Positions 1 to 5,157 of a stretch of 5,203 nt of DNA are shown here, piece after piece. Made by a program: the position numbers and the translations under genes. The notes under the pieces were generated by a model, which saw only the letters and a list, made by a program, of their open reading frames with translations, was not told the origin of the DNA and did not search any database. Each line of letters opens with the position of its first letter. The stretch's first letter is position 1. The stretch comes from UBA10906 sp049296695 (GTDB lineage Bacteria > Pseudomonadota > Gammaproteobacteria > Methylococcales > Methylomonadaceae): positions 1 to 5,203 of the forward strand of contig JBAQSX010000157.1 in NCBI GenBank assembly GCA_049296695.1, given 5' to 3'.

Positions 1-1045
1 GTAATAAATAACTATAATAACTTACACTATCTAATTGTTTTAACGTTAAAATTCGCGTAAATAAAGCAGGAAAACCCGAAGTACACAAAAACTCCACTAT
101 TTGTACTAATAGTGCCAAAATAATAACGCCTATAATAGCGGCAAATAAACTTTGTGCTTGCAGAATACGGCGCATTTGCGCATAAATATTGGGTTTGGCA
201 CTAGCAGGAATGGATAATGAAACGCCCCAACCATAACGAAAAAAATCTTTTAAATTAATTAGCCCTGCCACTAAGGCAATTAAAGCAATAATGATTTCAG
301 AAATCCGCGATAAACCAATGAATAAAAATAAATTCAGCCACGCCGCCATGAACATAAAATAAGCAATACCTTCAATAACAACAAATGTCCCCGCAATAAT
401 GAACATGCGTTTTCGATTACCCAAAGGCGCGAGCAGAGAAATCATTAGAATTAATACCCACATCGAGCAGGGATTAAAACCATCTAATAAACCCATTGCT
501 AGGGTAAATAACGGTAAACCAATATCATCTAAAGATAACGATTGTCCTAAGAAATTAATATTAAATTTTTGACTAATGACAGGTGGCTTGGGGGCTTCAC
601 ACGATAAACTTTCTACAGCCTCACAACTACCATTATCACTGCTTTTAATTGATGGCGGTGAGATTTGTTGTATTAATGCGTCCTTTATCCATTGTCCTGT
701 ACTGATTTCATCGCTATAACCAATAATTAATTGTCCGTTAATATAAAAGGCAGGTACACGGACATTATTCACTTTTAATTGTTCAGCTAAGGTTTGTAAT
801 TGTTGCAAGGCTTGTTTATCGGTGCTGACATCATGAATAATAATCGTTAAATCAGTCTGTTCTATTTTAAGTTTGTCTAAAAAATTTTCTGCTTGTTTGC
901 AATGTGGACAGCCTTGGCGTACAAAAACTTCTATATCGGCGTGTTGTGGCGAATTAATTGTTTGAGCAAAACTTAGTGTATTGATGCTGAATAGTATCAA
1001 TAGCATAATAAAATAATAAAGTCTTTGTTTAGTATAATTATTCAT
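1..1045 (-). CDS. Glutaredoxin-like domain fused to CcdA/DsbD-like membrane domain (3' end cut by window)
   Basis: The reading frame is open from an ATG at 1045 to the left edge, giving 348 residues without a stop; the C-terminus is missing. The start is supported by GAGG at 1051-1054, five bases upstream. Residues about 9-28 form a signal sequence or anchor ending in SFAQ. Residues about 37-125 look like a thioredoxin/glutaredoxin fold with a CPHC active site (C46, C49) and a VPAFYING stretch carrying the expected cis-proline (P98). From about residue 174 there are several hydrophobic helices. They contain DGFNPC (C193) and FLCTSGFP (C321), placed like the two membrane cysteines of CcdA/DsbD proteins, which pass electrons across the inner membrane. 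I infer that it carries reducing power to its own periplasmic redoxin domain. The linker has another cysteine pair (C141, C149). The fold assignment is firm, the physiological partner is not. It lies 278 bp from the gene upstream and has its own promoter candidate. Confidence 0.85.
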   Translation of the reverse strand, partial: MNNYTKQRLYYFIMLLILFSINTLSFAQTINSPQHADIEVFVRQGCPHCKQAENFLDKLKIEQTDLTIIIHDVSTDKQALQQLQTLAEQLKVNNVRVPAFYINGQLIIGYSDEISTGQWIKDALIQQISPPSIKSSDNGSCEAVESLSCEAPKPPVISQKFNINFLGQSLSLDDIGLPLFTLAMGLLDGFNPCSMWVLILMISLLAPLGNRKRMFIIAGTFVVIEGIAYFMFMAAWLNLFLFIGLSRISEIIIALIALVAGLINLKDFFRYGWGVSLSIPASAKPNIYAQMRRILQAQSLFAAIIGVIILALLVQIVEFLCTSGFPALFTRILTLKQLDSVSYYSYLL

Positions 1046-1103
1046 TATTGCCTCGTTTTTTTAGGAACTTAATTTAAGTCTAGTAGCTTTTATTTAATCT
1101 GCG

Positions 1104-1133
1104 CTTATACCAGTACAGTGAAATTCTTAACAA
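1104..1133 (-). promoter_or_regulatory. Candidate sigma-70 promoter of the redoxin-CcdA gene
   Basis: Read on the minus strand, TTGTTA (1133-1128) is followed after 18 bp by TATAAG (1109-1104). The -10 is preceded by TG plus one base, an extended -10. The leader to the ATG at 1045 would be about 50 nt. The -35 matches consensus at only four of six positions, so this is a prediction from motif and position only. Confidence 0.4.
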
Positions 1134-1199
1134 TAAAGCATTTAAAAACGGCGCGGGGGTAGTGCTTCAAAAAAGTAGGCTAGTGAATATCAAACAATC

Positions 1200-1225
1200 G
1201 GAGTTCAAACCTAGGTTTGAACGCC
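1200..1225. repeat. Perfect 20-bp palindrome in a 26-bp imperfect dyad
   Basis: GTTCAAACCTAGGTTTGAAC at 1203-1222 is a perfect palindrome with no loop. After one mismatch it extends by GG/CC on the flanks. It lies in the 278-bp gap between the 142-aa secreted protein gene and the redoxin gene. There is no T-run on either side, so it does not look like an intrinsic terminator. It resembles the short palindromic interspersed repeats of some filamentous bacteria, but that can only be settled by counting copies in the genome. Confidence 0.6.
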
Positions 1226-1284
1226 AACTAAAAGCGCGTATTTATTAAATCCTATTCTTTTGAGGCTGTTTTAAATAACACTAT

Positions 1285-1305
1285 GTCACAAAGCAAGCTT
1301 TGGAC
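1285..1305. repeat. Hairpin just downstream of the secreted-protein gene
   Basis: CAAAGC (1289-1294) and GCTTTG (1297-1302) form a six-pair stem around AA. GTC/GAC on the outside extends it with a one-base bulge. It begins about 20 bp past the stop codon at 1324-1326. No T-run follows on the minus strand, so a termination role is weak. Together with the palindrome at 1200-1225 it may mark the end of one small repeat element. Confidence 0.4.
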
Positions 1306-1323
1306 TCCACTGCGTAACTTTAA

Positions 1324-1752
1324 TTATTTAATGGTTAAACTATTCTCACAAACCGCATTATCTGTTTGACTATTAGCAAGAGCGGCATGAATAGTTAAAG
1401 CTAATTCGCCGCGTAATGGTGGTAATTTTACGATTCGTTCTTCGGTAATACTCAAAGGATTTTTGGCATTACGCACAGGAACAGTAAAGTTTTGACTGAG
1501 TTGCAAAGGAATTTTAAAACCGTTCATATTCACTTTAGCCGCAATTTTAAAATCAATGTGATAATCTTTTTGATTATTATCCACAGCGGCATGAATTTTA
1601 AAAATAGCCGTCTCATTGGCTGAAAAACTGCTTTGTGCAAGATGCTCTGCGTTAAGAATCTCACAGCTTAAACTCAATGAATTAGCCTGCGCTTTTGTAT
1701 GAATGGTGATTAAAAAGAGTAATACTAGTAAATTGATAGTCTGTTTAATCAT
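1324..1752 (-). CDS. Secreted protein of unknown function, 142 aa
   Basis: The ATG at 1752 follows TAGG with seven bases between AGG and the start, a fair ribosome site. Residues 1-23 form a Sec signal peptide: MIKQ, a leucine-rich core, then TKAQA, with likely cleavage after residue 21 or 23. The mature part is about 120 residues and contains only two cysteines, C30 near its start and C135 near its end, well placed for a disulfide joining the termini. Alternating hydrophobic residues and stretches such as FTVPVRN and KLPPLRGELALTIHAAL suggest a beta-rich domain. I do not recognise the family. It lies 159 bp downstream of hvfC in the same direction and upstream of the redoxin-CcdA gene, so it may belong to the same functional unit. 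A palindromic repeat lies between it and hvfC, so co-transcription is uncertain. Confidence 0.8.
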   Translation of the reverse strand: MIKQTINLLVLLFLITIHTKAQANSLSLSCEILNAEHLAQSSFSANETAIFKIHAAVDNNQKDYHIDFKIAAKVNMNGFKIPLQLSQNFTVPVRNAKNPLSITEERIVKLPPLRGELALTIHAALANSQTDNAVCENSLTIK

Positions 1753-1820
1753 GGAATAGCCTATGATTTATTTTTTAATTAAAGTGCTAAGGATTAGCGT
1801 GAATGCTTATTATTCTACTA

Positions 1821-1867
1821 TTGTACAGACGTTGCATTGTACAGACGTTGCATTGCAACGTCTCTAC
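1821..1867. repeat. Palindromic repeat copy 1, with a 16-bp tandem duplication
   Basis: TTGTACAGACGTTGCA occurs twice head to tail at 1821-1836 and 1837-1852. The second copy pairs with TGCAACGTCTCTAC at 1854-1867 over 14 positions with one mismatch and a one-base loop. The arm sequence is shared with the hairpin at 5158-5186, so this is a dispersed element rather than a local terminator. It lies in the 159-bp gap between hvfC and the secreted-protein gene. Confidence 0.75.
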
Positions 1868-1911
1868 GAAAGAAGGCTCATCAATAATTATTCGCTTACC
1901 ATTAAAATAAC

Positions 1912-2667
1912 TTAATTTAAATTGTTTTCAATAACAATAATATGCTTTTCAGCTAAGTCCATCAGTATTTGCAAACCATGGGTGATAATAATATCGGGAT
2001 TAGTGCCGCTTTCTAAAGCTAATTGATTAAGACAATCAGTCGTTAAAATAATATTATTTTCTTGGATAATTTCTAATAAACGATAAGTTAATGGCGTAAT
2101 AGTAAAGAAATGAACTTGATAATCACTATCACGGTGAACAATTAAAAAAGTCGTTTGTTCAGGTGGTTGCTCTGGTAAATATTCAGGACTTATTTTATGA
2201 ACAGGATATTGATAGACTAATACCCACGTTAAATCAGAAACGCTAATTTTTTGAGTTAATAAATTTTTAATGGGTAGGGTATTAATAATTAACTCGTCTT
2301 TTGCAATGGATAATGCCATTTCTACCCATTCATAATGGGCGAGTTCTATAATAAAGGCATAATCATGAGTAGTATCACGTTCGTTTTGTAGATAATATAA
2401 AAACTCTTGGGCTATTTCAGAAAAATACGGGGTTTTACACTGATGAGTCGCAAAAAAATCTCGTGCTAATTGTTGCCATTGATTATCATCGAGCAGAGTT
2501 TTTAATACGGGAAAACAACTGGCTAAAAAGCCATCGATATTATTAAAAAATAATTCGCTATAAACGGCAATACGCTCAGCATTAACATCTTTTGGCACAG
2601 GACTATTATTAGGATTGCGAATATAGCTGGCAAAAGCGCGTTGTTTGTCTTGGAAATTAGCGTTCAT
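1912..2667 (-). CDS. hvfC: HvfC/BufC, DUF2063-type RiPP maturation partner
   Basis: This protein is the partner of the MNIO enzyme. In characterised bufferin and HvfA systems it binds the precursor and helps present it to HvfB. I place the start at the ATG at 2667 (251 residues). It lies two bases after the hvfB stop, in the TAATTATG junction, and gives the N-terminus MNANFQDKQRAFASYIRNP typical of the family. A start 36 nt further upstream (2703) would overlap hvfB and add an unrelated 12-residue tail. The N-terminal DUF2063 domain covers about residues 5-95: R32 to Y36, ELFFNN, CFPVLKTLL, W64, FFATH and the EIAQEFLYYL helix. ELAHYEWVE (108-116) follows, and then a C-terminal domain to residue 251. 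There is no convincing ribosome site, so translation probably depends on coupling to hvfB. Confidence 0.9.
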   Translation of the reverse strand: MNANFQDKQRAFASYIRNPNNSPVPKDVNAERIAVYSELFFNNIDGFLASCFPVLKTLLDDNQWQQLARDFFATHQCKTPYFSEIAQEFLYYLQNERDTTHDYAFIIELAHYEWVEMALSIAKDELIINTLPIKNLLTQKISVSDLTWVLVYQYPVHKISPEYLPEQPPEQTTFLIVHRDSDYQVHFFTITPLTYRLLEIIQENNIILTTDCLNQLALESGTNPDIIITHGLQILMDLAEKHIIVIENNLN

Positions 2668-2669
2668 AA

Positions 2670-3521
2670 TTAAGCGGATTGTTGGGCATGATGCGTGTGC
2701 CACGCATTTTGAATAGTTTTAATAATGGCTATTTCACGTTCTAATTCACTCAATGGCGGTAAATTAAAATCACGTTCTAATAAAGTCGGAAATACGCCAT
2801 ATAATTCGTAGGCTTTACCGAGTAATTTCCACACGGGGTCGATAATTTCCGCGCCGTGGGTATCAATTAAAAAATCATCGGCTTGGCGATAATGTCCTGC
2901 AATATGGGCATAAGCGATACGTTGCGCGGGAACTGAGCGTAAAAAGTTTTCGGCATCGTAACCGTGATTGACGCTATTGACGTAGATATTATTAATATCG
3001 AGCAGTACATCACAATCGGCTTCGATGACTACGGCATTAAAAAATTCAATCTCGCTCATTTCCTGCCCTGTAACGGTGTAATAAGAGACATTTTCGAGGG
3101 CGATTTTTTGTTCCAATAGGTCTTGTACGCGGCGGATACGTCGCGCTACATGACTGACTGCTTCTTGGGTAAAAGGGATGGGCATGAGGTCATATAAATG
3201 CCCGTCTTGACTGCAATAACTGAGGTGTTCACTGTAAAACTTAATGCCGTGTTGGCGCATAAAGTCTTTAACGGCTAACACAAAAGTTTCATCTAAAGGG
3301 TCGGGACTACCCAGTGATAACGATAAGCCGTGACAAATAAAGTCGTGTTGTTCGGTCATGGCGCGGAATTGTTTGCCCAGTTTGCCGCCGATGGTAATCC
3401 AGTTTTCTGGCGCGACTTCGTAGAAATTAACCCCAGTAGGCGGTGATTGCAAGCTTTGACTGAGTAGTGAACGCCGTAATCCTAAGCCTGCGCCGTGTAC
3501 GAGTTGTTGTGTACTTTTCAT
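2670..3521 (-). CDS. hvfB: HvfB/BufB, MNIO (DUF692) RiPP-modifying enzyme
   Basis: This is a multinuclear non-heme iron-dependent oxidative enzyme of the DUF692 family, with a TIM-barrel fold and length (283 aa) normal for the family. Related enzymes (MbnB, TglH, bufferin BufB) use iron and oxygen to modify peptidyl cysteines. Here the substrate should be the EGxC cysteines of the HvfA precursor, modified in the cytoplasm before export. The family signature is complete: GLGLR (12-16), NFYEVAPENW (32-41), HGLSLSLGS (H64), SEHL (E98, H99), ALENVSYY (E143), LLDINNIYVNSVNHG (D175, N178, H186), YAHIAGH (H206, H210), DTHG (D220, H222) and TLLERDFNLP (E249). These cover the metal ligands expected of the family, so the enzyme looks intact and active. 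AGG lies eight bases before the ATG. The gene follows hvfA after an 89-bp gap with a terminator-like hairpin and is directly followed by hvfC. Confidence 0.95.
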   Translation of the reverse strand: MKSTQQLVHGAGLGLRRSLLSQSLQSPPTGVNFYEVAPENWITIGGKLGKQFRAMTEQHDFICHGLSLSLGSPDPLDETFVLAVKDFMRQHGIKFYSEHLSYCSQDGHLYDLMPIPFTQEAVSHVARRIRRVQDLLEQKIALENVSYYTVTGQEMSEIEFFNAVVIEADCDVLLDINNIYVNSVNHGYDAENFLRSVPAQRIAYAHIAGHYRQADDFLIDTHGAEIIDPVWKLLGKAYELYGVFPTLLERDFNLPPLSELEREIAIIKTIQNAWHTHHAQQSA

Positions 3522-3544
3522 AATAAATGCCTAAAGCGATTAAT

Positions 3545-3578
3545 AAAAAACCTGTCAGATTTTTAAAATCTGACAGGT
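3545..3578 (-). terminator. Intrinsic terminator or attenuator between hvfA and hvfB
   Basis: Read on the minus strand, ACCTGTCAGATTTT (3578-3565) pairs perfectly over 14 bp with its complement at 3563-3550, with one base between the arms. It is followed immediately by a run of T residues (3549-3545) and then ATTAA. This is a good intrinsic terminator shape. It starts 32 bases past the hvfA stop and ends 23 bases before the hvfB ATG, so leaky termination would give more precursor than enzyme mRNA. The stem also resembles a dispersed palindromic repeat, which could be its origin. Confidence 0.75.
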
Positions 3579-3610
3579 CTACAATTGCCTAACTTAAGGA
3601 TATTACTTGA

Positions 3611-4255
3611 TTAATGTGCGGCTGGCGCGGCTGGTTTAGCGGCATCGGCGGGTGCTTTCATATTAGCCGCACACGCGCCTTCTTTGCCTTTCATCATCTC
3701 AGAGCAACCTTGCATCCCTTCGCCACAACCTTTCATTTGCGCGCCACATGCACCTTCAGTGGCTTTAGCATCAGGACAACTTTTCATGCCTTCGCCACAT
3801 TGGCTTGCGCATTTGCCTTCTGGCATTTTCATACCCGCGCCGCAAGCACCTTCTTTACCTTTCATGCTTTCATTAGGAGCCATTGCACCGCAAGCCCCTT
3901 CTTTGCCTTTCATCATCGCGCCACAGGCCGCTTCCATGCCTTTTTTCATTTTGTCGCCGTCCATCATATTGCCGCATTTGCCTTCGCTACCTTTAGCGGC
4001 AGCTGCTGGAGCTGTCGCTTTGCTAGCACACGCGCCTTCAGCGGCTTTATTATCTAAGGTTTTCGCGCCATCCATTTTCATGTTCGCGCCACACGCCATT
4101 TCACCTGTTTTAGCTTCAGCGACTTGCATGTAACCGCTTGATAATTCACTGACTCCAAAAGGATTTTCTTGTGCATTAGCACCTGTAGCTGAAAAGCTTG
4201 AAATTAAAGCCATACCCATAGCGGCGGCGAAAGGGGTTTTCATTGTTTTTTTCAT
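3611..4255 (-). CDS. hvfA: HvfA/BufA-type bufferin precursor, Cys- and Met-rich exported RiPP metallophore
   Basis: The ATG at 4255 is chosen because GGAG (4265-4262) lies six bases upstream. A TTG start at 4267 would overlap that site. The product has 214 residues. Residues 1-28 are a Sec signal peptide cleaved after GANA. NPFGVSELSSGYM (31-43) follows, the typical leader-proximal signature of HvfA-type precursors. The rest is low-complexity and has 13 Cys: C55, 76, 94, 111, 122, 138, 149, 153, 160, 170, 177, 184 and 195. Seven are in EGAC or EGKC (76, 94, 122, 138, 149, 170, 195) and two in EMAC/EAAC (55, 111). In characterised relatives, cysteines of such motifs are converted by HvfB/HvfC to oxazolone-thioamide or thiooxazole groups that bind copper in the periplasm. 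About 20 methionines also suggest soft-metal binding. The C-terminus is Ala/Pro-rich. The length and cysteine count are high for the family. The gene is first in the hvfABC group. Confidence 0.9.
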   Translation of the reverse strand: MKKTMKTPFAAAMGMALISSFSATGANAQENPFGVSELSSGYMQVAEAKTGEMACGANMKMDGAKTLDNKAAEGACASKATAPAAAAKGSEGKCGNMMDGDKMKKGMEAACGAMMKGKEGACGAMAPNESMKGKEGACGAGMKMPEGKCASQCGEGMKSCPDAKATEGACGAQMKGCGEGMQGCSEMMKGKEGACAANMKAPADAAKPAAPAAH

Positions 4256-4261
4256 GTTGAA

Positions 4262-4265
4262 CTCC
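4262..4265 (-). promoter_or_regulatory. Ribosome binding site deciding the hvfA start
   Basis: GGAG with a six-base spacer (TTCAAC) precedes ATG at 4255. It overlaps the possible TTG codon at 4267-4265, which rules that codon out as the likely start. Confidence 0.75.
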
Positions 4266-4280
4266 AAATAGTTTTTATAG

Positions 4281-4373
4281 TTATGTAATTCTTCGACACA
4301 AGCAATGTATCGAAGCGGTGATTATAATAGCAAACAGCATTAAACCAATGAGCAATAGCATTATGATTTTCAT
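4281..4373 (-). CDS. Possible 30-residue single-span membrane microprotein
   Basis: An ATG at 4373 opens 30 codons ending in TAA at 4281. The peptide begins MKIIMLLLIGLMLFAIIIT, an unbroken hydrophobic span of about 20 residues. It continues into a short tail with two cysteines (C24, C26) followed by two arginines, a plausible small inner-membrane protein. Against it, no clear ribosome site precedes the ATG, and the best hvfA -10 box (4326-4321) and the leader hairpin lie inside it. If it is real it would be the first gene of the hvf transcript, 25 bp before hvfA. Chance is a serious alternative in AT-rich DNA. Confidence 0.25.
   Translation of the reverse strand: MKIIMLLLIGLMLFAIIITASIHCLCRRIT
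4291..4315 (-). promoter_or_regulatory. Dyad / leader hairpin upstream of hvfA
   Basis: On the minus strand CTTCGATACA (4315-4306) and TGTGTCGAAG (4300-4291) surround TTGCT. As DNA this is a 10-bp dyad with one mismatch. As RNA all ten positions pair, one of them as U-G. It begins about where transcription would start from the -10 box at 4326-4321, and no T-run follows. It could be an operator for an unknown regulator or a 5' structure that stabilises the hvfA mRNA. Confidence 0.5.
4321..4342 (-). promoter_or_regulatory. Candidate promoter of hvfA
   Basis: On the minus strand a perfect TATAAT (4326-4321) lies 16 bp after TTGGTT, a weak -35 (roughly 4348-4343, just outside these bounds). The expected start of transcription is near 4314, giving a leader of about 60 nt. 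No regulator gene lies in the window, so the inducing signal (copper is expected from relatives) cannot be read from the sequence. A further small dyad, ATTATGA/TCATAAT, lies upstream at 4360-4376. Confidence 0.45.
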
Positions 4374-4438
4374 AATGAAATAGCATCATGAATTTTTAAT
4401 TGCTTAGATTTAAGAACAAAACAAAGCTTTCATCTAAG

Positions 4439-4627
4439 CTAGAGGCGTGCGAAATCAATTATGCAAAAACTAGAATACGATTCTTTAAAGAAATGACAAT
4501 GCTCATCAAAACAGTACAATAAGCTTGAACTTAAGGTGTGTGACTGAATCCATTTTTTCCCGCCTATCGTAACTTCAGCTTCTTCTAGCTCGACAGTCGC
4601 AAAGTCATGGGCTTTGCCGTCAAACAT
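4439..4627 (-). CDS. Doubtful small ORF, 62 aa
   Basis: An ATG at 4627 opens 62 codons ending in TAG at 4441-4439. The first half (MFDGKAHDFATVELEEAEV then TIGGKKW) reads like ordinary protein: acidic and regular, ending in a GGKKW turn. The second half is rich in Cys, Phe and Ser and looks less natural, which would fit a truncated or frameshifted remnant. GAGAG lies about seven bases before the ATG. It lies between the hvfA promoter and the divergent lipoprotein gene. I recognise no family, and it could be a pseudogene or chance. Confidence 0.3.
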   Translation of the reverse strand: MFDGKAHDFATVELEEAEVTIGGKKWIQSHTLSSSLLYCFDEHCHFFKESYSSFCIIDFARL

Positions 4628-4645
4628 TAGCAACTCTCAAATTCA

Positions 4646-4670
4646 GGCGCGTTGCGTTACACAACGCGCC
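4646..4670. repeat. GC-rich hairpin in the gap before the lipoprotein gene
   Basis: GGCGCGTTG (4646-4654) and CAACGCGCC (4662-4670) form a perfect nine-pair stem with a seven-base loop. It is strikingly GC-rich against its AT-rich surroundings, and no T-run adjoins it directly on either strand. It lies between the small minus-strand ORF and the plus-strand lipoprotein gene. Its form suggests a dispersed palindromic repeat; an operator is also possible. Confidence 0.55.
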
Positions 4671-4716
4671 ATCACTTTAAACTTTTTGTTAATCAATAAA
4701 CCTAGGAATAACACTT

Positions 4717-5151
4717 ATGCAATACCGCGTTATTTTAAGCCTTATGCTACTCCTAAGCCTTGCCGCTTGTAGTCATGCCCCTGAAAAAACTGCTGATAAT
4801 AATCCTGCCACCGCCGCTACAGGTACTGAATCAAATACCCCTGCAAAACATGATTATCCAACCCGCGACAGGGTGCAATATGTTTTAGATTGTATTGCCC
4901 AACATGTCCAATCTACAGTGAAATTTGGTGGGATTAATTATGTGACCCAATATGCTTGTGGTTGCAAAATTGACAAAATTGCCGAAAAGCTCAGTTTTGA
5001 AGAATTTGAAAGCGCATTATCGGGTTCATATTTAAGTAAATTACCCGGTGAAAGCGGTTCAGTATTTCGGAATTCACAATACGCTAAAGATTTAAAAACC
5101 CGTTTTAAAGAAGCCGATCAAAATGCTGAGAAAAGTTGTTTTGTAAAATAA
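4717..5151 (+). CDS. Lipoprotein of unknown function, 144 aa, with CGC motif
   Basis: AGGA at 4704-4707 precedes the ATG by nine bases. Residues 1-18 are a lipoprotein signal ending in LSLAAC, so C18 should be lipidated. The next residue is Ser rather than Asp, which favours outer-membrane sorting. Residues 19-48 are a flexible Ala/Thr/Asn linker. The folded part, about 50-144, holds RVQYVLDC (C59), YACGCKIDKIAEKLSFEEFESAL across 79-101 (C81, C83) and GESGSVFRNS (111-120), and ends near SCF (C141). Four cysteines in the exported part suggest two disulfides or a metal site. I have a faint recollection of small periplasmic proteins with a similar CxCxxDxIA pattern but cannot name a function. 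It is transcribed away from the hvf genes and is probably a separate unit. Confidence 0.85.
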   Translation: MQYRVILSLMLLLSLAACSHAPEKTADNNPATAATGTESNTPAKHDYPTRDRVQYVLDCIAQHVQSTVKFGGINYVTQYACGCKIDKIAEKLSFEEFESALSGSYLSKLPGESGSVFRNSQYAKDLKTRFKEADQNAEKSCFVK

Positions 5152-5157
5152 TCTACT

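Noticed and set aside
1067..1079. ACTTAA-T-TTAAGT dyad between promoter and start of the redoxin gene
   Set aside because: It is short and made almost only of A and T; such dyads are expected by chance in this composition.
1821..1867. CRISPR-like repeat
   Set aside because: There are only two head-to-tail copies of 16 bp with no spacer between them, and the sequence recurs elsewhere as a palindrome. It is a dispersed repeat with a local duplication.
2668..2703. Upstream start for hvfC at 2703
   Set aside because: It overlaps the end of hvfB by 34 bases and adds 12 residues unlike the family, whereas the ATG at 2667 fits the family N-terminus and a tight stop-start junction.
3614..4133. Two long plus-strand open frames (3614-4057 and 3684-4133)
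   Set aside because: They are antisense to hvfA. The repeated low-complexity codons of hvfA leave the opposite strand without stops, and the peptides (rich in His, Phe, Ala or Pro) have no ribosome site or recognisable domain.
4256..4267. TTG start for hvfA at 4267
   Set aside because: The TTG overlaps the GGAG ribosome site that serves the ATG at 4255, and the signal peptide is normal from that ATG.
4402..4439. Inverted repeat GCTTAGAT/ATCTAAGC as a terminator of the small ORF
   Set aside because: The arms are only eight pairs around a 22-base loop and are followed by A-rich rather than T-rich sequence on the minus strand, so it may be chance.
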